Assembly (NCBI RefSeq): GCF_021155765.1
Contig: NC_060113.1
Location: 10,831,001 to 10,895,000 of the forward strand
Length of the DNA: 64,000 bases
Direction: 5' to 3'
From: Diprion similis
Taxonomy: Eukaryota; Arthropoda; Insecta; Hymenoptera; Diprionidae
The notes under the pieces were generated by a model. The model saw nothing but the letters and a program-made list of their open reading frames with translations. It was not told where the DNA came from and searched no databases. The position numbers were made by a program, and so were the translations under genes. How positions within the stretch are numbered: the first letter of the stretch is position 1; every line of letters starts with the position of its first letter. Below, piece after piece: positions 52,837-63,087 of this stretch.

Positions 52837-55288
52837 TGCGACCCGTCAATCGATGCACGCCTACAGAGGATCGTGTCAGCAGCAAGGATGAGGACAAATG
52901 AGGCTTACGATACGTCACGAAATTACGGAATGGTTAAATCGGTGAATCAGGCTGCAAAGTAATAATTCTCCGAAATGAACGGGAAGAAAATCTGTTGGGC
53001 GCCAGGTACGCTGTACCACGATAATCTGAAAGATAAAAGGGAAAAAAGGGAAAAGGGAACTCGGTAGCTCAGTATTTGGCGGAGGGGAGTGGCCGGATAG
53101 TGAACGGACAACACACTTTTCTATTATAAAAAAAATTGCCCAAGAGTAAAGGTAACGAAATGTTAGTTTATTAACGGGGACGGAAGTAGGTCTCAAAATT
53201 ACCTAGGTTGTACACAGTCCTTGAGGAAGAATGGTGACAAAAACAAAGGATAATTTAAAAGACTCGATACAGGAAACGGAAATAATAACTTAACGAAAAT
53301 AAAACAATCTTCTCTGATCGAATTACACGGACGATAAAAATAAACTCGTAACAAAACAAGGATAGTAACTTAAACGGCTATAAACAATCTTCCATGAGCG
53401 AGATACAAGTAATCTTAAAGTTAATACGACGCGAGAATAATATCGATAACTAAAATTGAAAGACAATCTTCGATAAGTAAGATACAAGAAAGCTTAACGG
53501 AATAAGGTACGGAACAAACGCAACGTGACAGCTGGTAACAAAAGACTCAATATAATGCAAAGAAATCAAAAACGGGATATACAGCGTCAGCTGTCACCAG
53601 ACAAGAACTCGTCTAATTACAAAATAATAGTAACAAAAGTCTTAACATTAAATTATGACCGGTAACGATATTTTAAAACAATACAAGATATACGCTTCTT
53701 GCCCACGCGCTGAATCTACATTAAAGAGGAGCCTACGGTTACGCGGCGCACAACGGGAAGAAGGTACGGTGGCGTAACCACCCAGGGAGTGCTCGATTTG
53801 TAACTCGACAGCTCTCGAAAGGCACAGTGGCGTGGCGCGGCTTCGGTTCACCGCGATATTTCGATATAACGAATTCAGCGCCACGCGGTAGCGGGAGATA
53901 GCGCGGGGACGATTCAAACAACGACGCCACAAAGATGGCCGCAACCGACGCTATTGCGCAATATTACACGATTGTTGCGCAATTATACAAGATACGATTT
54001 TTGATGAACGGTAACACGATAACGAGATCAAATACAATATTTAGTTAAACGAGAACAATAATCGAAACGATATTTCCTCACGATATAGCGGTTAAATTAC
54101 CCGAAAACACAAAAAAATAGAATGACGCCGCCGCCACGCAGACGCGGGGAGAGGGGGCCATGCGTGGTAAAATTAACAGAAAAATTCGGGAACAAAATTA
54201 GGGATGTTAGTAGTTAGTTAGGCTCTTCGAAATGGTCATTAAATAAATTAATAGGCCACACGAAAACCCGAGATACGGAAAATTACGACCCAAACGGTCA
54301 TCAAGACAAAAGACAAGCAATTGCGTCTCGGGGGTTCGAGCGGTAACAAAAGCTCACTTACGTTAGAAGAACCGGAATTACTTCCTCGTACAAAAGCAAA
54401 GAGTCCTGGCAATTAACAATGTCTACAGGCTCACAAACACTTGACATCAAATACAAAAAGATATAAGGTACGGTAACAACAGAAACGGGATTAATGCGAG
54501 AACAAAGAACGTTACAGACAAAAAAAGTAGTAAGGAACAGAAAAGCACGTCTGTTCACAGCTAAGCGAGATCCAGAAGTAAGTCGTTCGGGGACTCTTCC
54601 GCGCAGCGTCGTTGTCGCAACGGCGTTGTCTGCAGAACTTCTTTGGCGAGACGTCGGTTGGCAGCACCTCCTGGGCATGACTTCTGGCAGGCCTCGCAGC
54701 ACACTCAGCTTTCGCCGTGCCTTACCCCTTTAAGATACGTGGGCGGTACTTTCAGCGGTACTGAGCCAGTAGGGGGCTCTTTAACGTTCCCGACGTTGTT
54801 GGTGAACATCACATTATGGCCGTGGACATCCCTCATGAATGATCTGGCCGAATTTTCATTTCTTCGGACCAGGGCGACGAAATAGCTAAGTGGGCATGTC
54901 GTTCAAGCGAGCCGATTCGCTCGCATTTCTCGACTCCGTGGATGATGTAGTAGGCGGCAGCCTCGTAGCTCTCGGAAACGTATGCGGGGAAGGCACGGGT
55001 ACTAGCTGCGAGACGTTGAGCCACCTGCCAGGATGATTTCATCCTCGTAGATGTACCCTTGGTGTCGGATTGTCGGTAGCTGCTCTTTTCCCTCCTCTCT
55101 CTCACCGCCTTTATCTCTCAGGATATCTCGGGATAGGTGGGAAGAAAGGGAAACAAAATCGAAAGCAATTAGTAACAGAACTTAAAATTACATATATGAC
55201 CATATCGACTGCCAATAATCCTTGCTGCCTTTTCACGATAACGGGGATATCGGAGGTCATATAACGCGGTGCAAATCGCCGTGTTACA
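52837..55288 (-). repeat. element C: long TG...CA LTR-like unit, minus strand
   Basis: 2,452 bp, on the minus strand from TGTAACACGGCG to ...GACGGGTCGCA, with (TA)n at both ends. Layout and A-rich plus-strand composition are as in A, with little base identity. Holds the hairpin and primer-like block (52,994-53,017). Frames up to about 115 codons (53,648-54,885) show no known domain. Confidence 0.6.
52994..53017 (-). other. hairpin plus primer-binding-like block in element C
   Basis: Minus strand: GGTAC-AGC-GTACC followed by TGGCGCCCAAC. Third example of the arrangement in A and B. Confidence 0.6.
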
Positions 55289-55296
55289 ATATATAT

Positions 55297-55581
55297 TGTT
55301 ACACTTTAGCGTAACGAGTAAAAACGAGGGTAAGAAGCTTAGTCAGGCGAGCAATCGAAAAGCACTAAATGAAAAACATGCTTGGAGAAAAATGTATTTG
55401 CTGTAAAGAACGTGTTATCAGCTCAAAGTCTGAAACAGATCTGTTTTTACAATAATACCGGTTGGCGCAGCAACCGTCTTCACTTTTTGACACACGAGGG
55501 CTTAGTTTTATTGCGTCATATGCTGGCTACTAGATCATTAGAAAGGGGGGGGTAAAACGGGTGATTTTACCTTTTCTAACA
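55297..55581 (-). repeat. gypsy 3' LTR (second fragment)
   Basis: 285 bp from TGTTAGAAAAGG to ...CTAAAGTGTAACA on the minus strand, preceded by a polypurine tract CGAGGGGGAGTAG (55,582-55,594) and followed by (TA)4, then element C. Confidence 0.88.
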
Positions 55582-56584
55582 CTACTCCCCCTCGAGGAAA
55601 AGAGTCGTCCTGGCTCTGACAAATTGAAACAATAGTGAATTTGATCTAGCAGACGGTGCTTGCAGGTGAGACGGAGCTGTGGCTCTGAAAATTCAGACTC
55701 CCTCTCTGCTATCTGGCATTCGCCCACAGTCTCAAGGTAAACCACAGAAAACCTTGAGCAGATAGTCGAGCATTAAACTGAACTCTTAAAATCTTATGTG
55801 CCGTGTTTTCACAAAGGTCAGTGTAAAAGTGTGTAGTGTTCAGCTTCGTGTAAAATCCGAAGGAGCGGCCAGTTCCCAAATTCCAGAAATCAGGAAAATC
55901 CAAATCAAGCCAAAATGATCCGGGAAGAGGACCACGGGGACAGGAGAGGTTCGAGCGGAAGTCTAAAATCGGCGCAGGCCAAAGGAGCATTCTCATCACT
56001 CTGAGGAACGGGAATAAGGAAAGTGGCGAGCTGGTTCCAGGATTCTTCTGGAAGCTGCACACCCTAAATTGGGAGGACAGACGTGAACGGAGGTCGAACG
56101 GTCGAAATTTGCTTAGCGAATTTGAAGATGAATTACTCGGATTTAAATATTACAAGTATAGATATTTGATAAAAGAACGGCCTTATCTGATTAAATCCGG
56201 AGCCGTTGACCACTGGGCGTCCTCAGAAAGAAACAGGGATGACAGGAAAAAGGCTGTGTCAAGGGACCTGGGAATTCCCGTAAAATCTGACACATTGGTT
56301 AAAAAAATACGAAAATCAGATAATCACTTGTCGACCATGAAAAATAATTGTGGCTCCGTTCAGATATTTAATAGAAATCAAAGCTGGTCCGACATAGAAC
56401 TCGAGTCAAAGAAGAATCTTCTAGAAGGAAACAAAAACTGACGCGAGAACAAAAGCTCCTTCAAAACAAAACTTGAATCTTCTGTCGCCGGATAACAGAG
56501 CAAAATGTCGTCCCAGCACAATAAAATCAACGCGGGAGACTCTAAATAAAACCAAATTTCATGTGTTCTTTGCTGTTGAGTTGA
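55582..56584 (-). other. gypsy 3' untranslated region and polypurine tract
   Basis: No domain on either strand; a 110-codon plus-strand frame at 56,109-56,441 is antisense to the element and has no recognisable content. Shares stretches with 11,989-12,941. Confidence 0.65.
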
Positions 56585-57000
56585 CTAGTAGGGATTGGAG
56601 AGTAGTCTTTCCGTAAAGTCTGTATAGATCCGTTCAGCTGTAACCTCTGCATTGACAACTATCACGGGGCGGAAGAGGGAGAAAAAGTGCCTCTAACCAG
56701 CCAACCTTGGTGAACATCATGAATAGTTCTAAGCAGTTGCAAAGGAATCTCCGACTCCTCCTTGCGCGCACGAGAATTGATCCGAGCAAAAGAGGTCTCT
56801 GCGGAAACTCGCAAATAAACTATTAGATCTACTCCGAGTTCGAACGCTTGAACGAGAAGAGCAGAACTTTTTCTGAGTAAATGAGCCTCGAAATCTCGAA
56901 AATTTCCTAACCTGCGATGAGCCTCGATGAAACAATCGCCACTAAATATCGATGTTTCCATAATTTTCACAGATAAAGAGGTTAATCCTAAGAGGTTAAT
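56585..57000 (-). pseudogene. deoxynucleoside kinase-like ORF of gypsy, one frameshift
   Basis: Reads KIMETSIFSGDCFIEAHRR, then FELGVDLIVYLRVSAET, then RARKEESEIPLQLLRTIHD and WLVRGTF. These match in order the ERS, DLIVYLRxxPE, R-rich lid (RxRxEE) and LHxxHExWL blocks of insect dNK and TK2. A one-base shift at about 56,664 is followed by PVIVVNAEV, the C-terminal strand of the family, and a stop at 56,585. The P-loop half is absent: the frame opens only about 12 codons before KIMETS and gag ends 24 bases further up. Known family role is salvage phosphorylation of deoxynucleosides; without a P-loop this fragment should not bind ATP. Confidence 0.82.
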
Positions 57001-57023
57001 TTGTTAGAGAGTTTTTTGCTGAG

Positions 57024-57585
57024 TTAGAAGTTAGAAGAGGTACCTGCCTGTAGAGGATTATCTTCCCTGATCACCTCTCTATTTTGCCAATTATAAGCGT
57101 TTGAATTCGAGCTTTGCGTCTGAGTCTCTGCTTTGCGTTTCAACGCGAAGCAGTGATTGACGTCATGGCCCTTTTGGTTACGAAACATGCAAGTGAGGGT
57201 AGTAAACCCATTGTCCACTCCCTCATTGACGTACTGGGGTCTTCTACTCTGGTTCTGAAAAGAACCGCGATTATTTTTAGCTCTTAAATTTCTATTATTA
57301 TTGAAATTTTTACTATTTTTCGGGTTAAGAGACTCGGTCTCCTCCGAGCGACTATCTCTTTTTTCTGTAGAGGTGTTATCAACCACCTCAACTTGTCGGA
57401 GTTTTCCCGCTCCAGAATATTGTTTACGCATGGCCTCCACCTCGAGCGTTTTGGCCATTGCCTCTCGTAGGGAAGTTAAACCCGACGTTCCAACGGCCAT
57501 TTTAACCCCCGGGTCGTTACAAGCGTTTGAGAAAGCCTGTGTCGCTAATATATTACGTGATGGTTTGATGTTCGTGTAGTTGGCA
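57024..57585 (-). pseudogene. gag: gypsy gag, C-terminal part
   Basis: The frame runs from the Foldback boundary (NYTNIKPSRNILATQAF) to the TAA at 57,024. An Asn- and Arg-rich nucleocapsid tail contains CMFRNQKGHDVNHC, a zinc knuckle with C-X2-R-X4-H-X4-C in which the second Cys is Arg. The capsid half lies beyond the MULE insertion or is lost. Confidence 0.78.
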
Positions 57586-58188
57586 CCGCGATTTTGAAAA
57601 TTTCAAAAAGTAATTGTTGTGCTGAATTGTGCTAGGCTCGTGCTTTATTGTACCGTATTCTGTAACTTAAAATCTCGAAGAACATAGCAAATATACGGAA
57701 AAATTGATTTTTTACGGCAGCACCGCCGTTTTGTTTTTTTTTCCAAATCAATGGTTGTGCTGGATTGTGCTGGATTTGTGCTGCGCTGTGCCGCAAACCG
57801 TGATTCGATAACACCAACTATTTTCGAGTAATCGGTATTTGAAAAACAAAATTGAGCACCGCAATTTGAATTTTTTTTTATTTATATTTGAATCAATATA
57901 GCTCAATTTGTGCTTACGTGTGCTGCTAGGCAAAATAGGCTCGGATGTAACGTCGGCTCAGAATGAAAAAAAATTTTTATGCCAGGCGCTGAGACGGCGC
58001 AAGAGGGGAAGGCAATTTTGAAAAACTATTCCATCTTATCAATTCGAATTTTCGAAACTTTTTCTGTGCTGTACTAGTCGATTGCGATTAACTGAGTTCT
58101 CGATTGACTTTTCCGCCAAGCACGGCAAAAAATAATTTTCGAAATATATATTCCATCTTCTACATGAGAATTTTTGACCCGCTGTGAT

Positions 58189-58790
58189 GTGCTAAATGAG
58201 AACTGCGGCTTTCCACAACGACTCAGAGTGCTCAACCGTCTCCTTGATTTCCACCGAGCAAAAACGGTTTCCAAAAACCTCGATTTTCGAAAATGAAAAT
58301 TTCAAGACTTGTGCTCAGTTGTGCTAGGTAAGTACTACGACTTTCCATTATGACTCGATGTGCTCGGACCGTATCCTCGCTGTCTACCCGGTGAAAAAGA
58401 TTTCCAAAAAAACTTGGATTTCCGAAAAACACGATTTCAAGACCTGTGCCGAGTTGTGCTAGGTGAGTACTAGAACTTTCCATTATGACTCGATGTGCTC
58501 GGACCGTATCCTCGCTGTCTACCCGGTGAAAAAGATTTCCAAAGAAACTTGGATTTTCAAAAAACACGATTTCAAGACTTGTGATGAGTTGTGCTAGGTG
58601 AGTACTACAACTTTTTGTCGTGACTCAATGTGCTCGGACCGTATCCTCGCTGTATACCCGATGAAAAAGATTTCCAAAAAACCTGGGTTTCCGAAAAACA
58701 CGATTTCAAGACTTGTCATAAGTTGTGCTAGGTGAGTATTACAACTCTTTATCATGACTTGAAGTGCTCGGACCGTATCCTCGCGGTTTA
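58189..58790 (+). repeat. tandem units of about 135 bp carrying a splice-donor motif
   Basis: GTGCTAGGT recurs at 58,321, 58,456, 58,591 and 58,725 (spacings 135, 135, 134), with a degenerate unit at 58,189 and remnants further left. Each good unit reads AG|GTAAGT or AG|GTGAGT pointing inwards, plus GTGCTCGGACCGTATCCTCGC. Matching units lie inverted at 63,530-64,000. Confidence 0.9.
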
Positions 58791-59230
58791 TTTTTATTAT
58801 TTACCATATTTTCAATTTATATGTATTTTTTTTTTCGTGAGTATATTGATGAATCACCATGGTAATACATGCATTATGGTGAAGGTTTGATTATGTATGT
58901 ACTTATTATCTACGTATAGCATATTACACCTTTTTTTTTTAATTTTTTTTCTTCTCTCCCTCAGATATCTTCTTATGTGTTTGATTATTCATGTACTTAT
59001 CATCTACGTATAGAATATTGCACCTTTTTTTTTAATTTTAATTTTTTTTTTTTCTTCCCTTCAAATATTTTTTCATCTGTTCGATTATTCATGCATGTAA
59101 TTAATAACTATGGGTAGCATATGTTATACTTTTTTTTATATTTTATTTATTTTCTCTTTTTTTCAAGTTTTGCTGCATTTTGTGTGCATGTAATAATGAC
59201 CAAACAATCTTTCTCCTGAATTAATTTTAT

Positions 59231-59575
59231 TCATGCAATCACGTATACGCACATGGGTGCTGCGATTTCTTCATCACTGTTCACCCATCTAGGTTTCGGC
59301 TTTTTTGGACTATTATCGCATAATAACCATCGTTCGCCTGATCTTACGTAACTAGTGTAATGACCAACCGATTTAAAATTGTACGTTTCGACGTAACCTA
59401 TGACACCTGCCAAAATGTACTGTCGGTCGCGTGATAGCGGAAGCTTGTCTGGAAAGTCCGCAAGTGCTGCTGTACGGGTCCCACAATCAGTTTCTATAAA
59501 TACCAGAGGGCCATACCGTAGCTCTGTAATGGGAAGTTGGCTACAGCACCGTTTTGGTGGATGTCTGCCATTTTC
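59231..59575 (-). pseudogene. C-terminal copy of the protease gene within the left inverted repeat
   Basis: Minus-strand reading ends with GHYTSYVRSGERWLLCDN and CVYVIA, identical to the end of the gene at 61,894-63,087. It exists only because the inverted repeat includes the 3' part of that gene; it has no start or Cys box. Confidence 0.85.
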
Positions 59576-59707
59576 AAGTCAAGAGCCACAAATGTATGGT
59601 GCACTTATATACAATTTTACTCCCCCCACCACTCAAGGTCCTTGTCGCGCCCCACTGTTCCTGCGCGCGTACGCCGGGCTGGAAGGAAAAAAGTGGGAAT
59701 ACGGCGG

Positions 59708-59742
59708 TATAAAACCGAGAGCGCAGCGTCTTCGAGTCATTT
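59708..59742 (+). promoter_or_regulatory. core promoter of the MULE transposase gene: TATA box and initiator
   Basis: GGTATAAAACC puts TATAAAA at 59,708-59,714. TCATTT, an arthropod TCAKTY initiator, lies at 59,737-59,742, its A exactly 31 bases after the first T of the TATA box. The ATG is 55 bases downstream. Located in unique sequence just inside the left inverted repeat. Confidence 0.75.
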
Positions 59743-59793
59743 CTAGCCCTCCGAGATTTCGTCTTAGCGATTGCTGATCCATCTTACGCCAAA

Positions 59794-61890
59794 ATGAACG
59801 GGAAACCGCATATCATGCGATTATGGGAACTGCTTCCGCAGCCAGAATTTCGCAATGTAGTTGACGACGATGGTCAGGTTGTTCGTCCCAGCTCTGAAAT
59901 TTTTTTCCGATTGTCGGCAGATCTTGAATCCGAATTTAAAAATGTGTCGCCAAAAAATATCCACACGATTCTAAAAATGAATCGTTACGAAATGCATGAC
60001 AAGGTAATAATAGCTCATGATATCGTTAAAGCAAATATTTCAGCCATTTCAGACATTGCAAATTCAACCGCAGAGATCAGTATGGCTGATTCACTCGAGT
60101 TCAAGATCGATGTAACACATGTGTGGAAAAAAATTCAGCCCGACTCAGTTGAGTATGAGTTTGCTAACGGTCGAAAGCGAGAAATTTACATGATGAGACG
60201 ATTTGCATGGACGAGCGCGATATTCGAAAAAGTTCAAGTCGAAACCAAACTTCCATGCGCCCTAGTTTTCAAGAACGCAATGATTTCACAAAGCGGCATC
60301 TACGTTACTGTTTTCGGAAAGTGTCCTGAATGCAGTTCTACTTTTCTTGGAAAAATCATAAATGAACCGCAGAGTGGTGACGTTGTCAAAATGGAATGTT
60401 TGATGGAGGGATTCGATCCCTCAATTAAACATGTCAAAAAACGGCAATTGAAAGGAGTCGAGAGGGTTGCTGTCTCAAAGCAGTTAGTAGAGGGCAATAC
60501 GTTGGCTTGCGAATGGAGGAGGAACGAAGCGAACAGACTCATTTCTCGGATTGGCGATGAAGAACCTCCTAATTTGTATAGCAGCCGCGTCCTTCGAAAA
60601 GCAAAACAGGAGAGGCAAGACAATTTGCTTGCGGTCGAATCAACAGATGTATACGAAAGTCTGCATCTGATGAAGTACAGTTCTAAATATGAAGGTGCGA
60701 TCAAGCGAATCGGTTTAGATCCATTGTTTGTGTACTATTGGACTAGGGAGCAGGAAGCTGTTTATTACAACTACCACGACACTGTCTATATTGATGCAAC
60801 TGGTTCGCTTATAAAAAAAATCAAGCTACCCAATGGGGACCTGTGCCCGCATGTATATCTTTATCAAATAGTGCCGCAAGTTGACGAGAAAACAGTACCG
60901 GTATGTCAAATGATTTCGGCCGCACAAAGCACGAACGATATTCTGGTGTGGCTCAAGATATTCTGTCAGCAAGTATCTGCACAGGTATCTGCATCCTCTA
61001 TACCAAAGGAAACTGTGACAGATTTTGACAAAGCACTTCTTGGAGCTGTCGCTCAAGCATTTGCTAAACAGCCCAGCTTAAAGCACTATTTGGATGTGTG
61101 TTTTCGATTGTTGACTAATCCTTTCGACACCCGCAACGTACCACCTTGCCTTCTGCGACTCGACGTTTGCCACTTGTCTAACATGGTAGCTAGGTGGAAA
61201 TGTTTAACGGACAAGCCAAACGGTGTGCGTAATTTTGACCTAAGAGCGGTAGCAATTTTACGAAAGCAAGAAGACTTCGATGAGTTCACTGAGATAGCCA
61301 AATCAATTTTCATCCTTGCTCTCAACGCTAATGGGGAAGCTGGCGGGTTAGCTGAGCATTTTCGATTATATCTCTCGTCGTACATCCGAGGTGATCCATT
61401 GCCGGGTATGGGTGATGAGGATCTTGCTGAAAGTATTGATCAGGACGAGGCTGATGAACCAATTTTGAATTCTAGTTATCTAGAGAGGAGTGATTCGTAT
61501 CGATGGGTAAGCAGCATGTATCGTGAATGCACTGAATTGATAAATAATGAAGCCAAAACTGATGATATTAATGGCTATTATTGTCTTGCATTTGCTAAAA
61601 AGCTCAAAGCTCTATTGCCTTATTTCCCTCTCTTTAGCGAGGTAATGCGGGGTGTGTTCAAATACGGATCTCCAAATGCTACTTCTGCGGCGGTAGAGTC
61701 CGAATTTAACGACCTGAAGAATCGCACTTTCAGGAACGTATCACTTCCTTTACGAGCGGACAAATTCGTTGGAAAGCACATCTTATCATTCTCCGGTAAA
61801 ATAAAACTGGCGTTAGCTGGTAAGAATACGGACAATGTATCTGAAGATGTGTGCGAAAGAGTTGATGAAGCGCCTAGTCCAGTTTCTTAG
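59794..61890 (+). CDS. MULE transposase, NOF/Phantom type, apparently intact
   Basis: 698 aa, one uninterrupted frame starting MNGKPHIMRLWELLPQPEF. DDE candidates: Asp in VYIDATGSLIKKI (about residue 333), Asp in VTDFDKALLGAVAQAF (about 411) and Glu in SAAVESEFNDLKNRTF (about 635). LDVCHLSNMVARWKCL at about 458 is the His-containing block between the second Asp and the Glu typical of MULE transposases. Zinc ligands CPECSS at about 175. The N-terminal DNA-binding region is not a recognisable FLYWCH copy. Expected to bind the inverted repeats and cut and rejoin the element. With a promoter and full frame it could be active. Confidence 0.85.
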   Translation: MNGKPHIMRLWELLPQPEFRNVVDDDGQVVRPSSEIFFRLSADLESEFKNVSPKNIHTILKMNRYEMHDKVIIAHDIVKANISAISDIANSTAEISMADSLEFKIDVTHVWKKIQPDSVEYEFANGRKREIYMMRRFAWTSAIFEKVQVETKLPCALVFKNAMISQSGIYVTVFGKCPECSSTFLGKIINEPQSGDVVKMECLMEGFDPSIKHVKKRQLKGVERVAVSKQLVEGNTLACEWRRNEANRLISRIGDEEPPNLYSSRVLRKAKQERQDNLLAVESTDVYESLHLMKYSSKYEGAIKRIGLDPLFVYYWTREQEAVYYNYHDTVYIDATGSLIKKIKLPNGDLCPHVYLYQIVPQVDEKTVPVCQMISAAQSTNDILVWLKIFCQQVSAQVSASSIPKETVTDFDKALLGAVAQAFAKQPSLKHYLDVCFRLLTNPFDTRNVPPCLLRLDVCHLSNMVARWKCLTDKPNGVRNFDLRAVAILRKQEDFDEFTEIAKSIFILALNANGEAGGLAEHFRLYLSSYIRGDPLPGMGDEDLAESIDQDEADEPILNSSYLERSDSYRWVSSMYRECTELINNEAKTDDINGYYCLAFAKKLKALLPYFPLFSEVMRGVFKYGSPNATSAAVESEFNDLKNRTFRNVSLPLRADKFVGKHILSFSGKIKLALAGKNTDNVSEDVCERVDEAPSPVS

Positions 61891-61893
61891 GAT

Positions 61894-63087
61894 ATGTCTG
61901 AGCTGCGAAATACTGAGAGTATCGGAAGAACTCAATCTGTCCATGATATTCTAGCGGTTACTGTAAAAAATCGGCAGATGAATGACGGTATGATAGCGGA
62001 ACTCAAGAGCGTCGACGAACAGTCTACGACTGTTCCTCTGGATACGTTCAGGCAGCAAAGTAGTGAGAATGTCGAAGAAACCCGATTTATTAGTAATATT
62101 CTCGTTCCTGCCATCAAAGACCAGCTGGTAGATGCTGATACAATCGCTGAACTGGAAGAGATGAAGGCGGAACATAACTGGCGCAACAAAAATTAAAAAA
62201 AAAACGAAAAGATTTCGTTATGCTGATCCGTGCCCGATCTTCACTACATCATCTAGTGGTTTCGTTTCACTGCCAGTTATACCTAACGGGCATAACTGCC
62301 CAAATATTTGCAACAACAACGTCACTATTTGCCTGTCGAATACTTGTGGCTTTGACAGCATTTGCCAAATAATAGCCAGTTTAGCTTGCAACGACGGTGC
62401 CTACCATAGAATTGTTACCGATGCATCTTCTCCAATTTCTAAATGCGTGAATGTTTTCTTGACGAGGGTTTAAGCGCATGATTCTTTAAGGAGAGAGCAA
62501 ATATTCTAATTAATATAAAACAACTTGAGCCGGAACAGTCTCGCAGAAATATAGTGAAGCTCAATGCATCGTCGAATACTGGGAACTTGACCAGATATCT
62601 TTTGGAAGATAAGGATCCAAGCTGTGTGGTCACTACATGCTGCTTAGTTTGTGGCGCTAGAAAGGCTCGTCCCGAGGGTTTTATAAGCGTGAATTATGAT
62701 GTGCTATCCAATGAAGGACTAAGTCAACTTTTAAAAGCCATCGAAAATGGCAGACATCCACCAAAACGGTGCTGTAGCCAACTTCCCATTACAGAGCTAC
62801 GGTATGGCCCTCTGGTATTTATAGAAACTGATTGCGGGACCCGTACAGCAGCACTTGCGGACTTTCCAGACAAGCTTCCGCTATCACGCGACCGACAGTA
62901 CATTTTGGCAGGTGTCATAGGTTACGTCGAAACGTACAATTTTAAATCGGTTGGTCATTACACTAGTTACGTAAGATCAGGCGAACGATGGTTATTATGC
63001 GATAATAGTCCAAAAAAGCCGAAACCTAGATGGGTGAACAGTGATGAAGAAATCGCAGCACCCATGTGCGTATACGTGATTGCATGA
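61894..63087 (+). pseudogene. second gene of the MULE: ubiquitin-protease-like cysteine protease
   Basis: Three readable parts. 61,894-62,196: 100 aa, charged, with two related halves (VHDILAVTVKNRQMNDGMIAEL and ISNILVPAIKDQLVDADTIAEL, shown here in part). A shift at an A10 run leads to a Cys-box-like LSNTCGFDSICQIIASL (about 62,333). A break with two stops near 62,470 leads to the last part: CCLVC and RCC zinc-type ligands, then VGHYTSYVRSGERWLLCDN and the end CVYVIA. NTCxFDS plus GHYTSYVR..W..CDN resembles the Cys and His boxes of USP/C19-type deubiquitinases. Two frame breaks make it non-coding as it stands. Confidence 0.68.

Larger units (their letters stand above)
55297..57585 (-). mobile_element. 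second gypsy fragment: gag C-terminus, kinase-like ORF, 3' LTR
   Basis: Read on the minus strand: gag (57,585-57,024), kinase-like ORF (57,000-56,585), 3' UTR, polypurine tract and LTR (55,581-55,297). The whole of pol is absent between gag and kinase. The gag side is cut by the Foldback-like MULE at about 57,583. It belongs to the same broad family as the plus-strand copy at 2,557-13,219. Confidence 0.85.
57583..59575. repeat. left long inverted repeat of the Foldback-like element
   Basis: Inner 800 bp or so match 62,743-63,540 in inverted orientation nearly base for base, up to GGTGGATGTCTGCCATTTTC. The middle (58,790-59,220) is T-rich with three repeats of TATTCATGTACTTATCATCTACGTATAG type. 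The outer part consists of diverged tandem units down to about 57,583. Confidence 0.88.

Noticed and set aside
56109-56441. 110-codon plus-strand frame
   Set aside because: Antisense to the gypsy 3' UTR, with no recognisable content and no support from the related region at 12 kb.
58300-58790. CRISPR-like array
   Set aside because: Units are contiguous diverged tandem repeats of about 135 bp without spacers, inside a eukaryotic Foldback arm.
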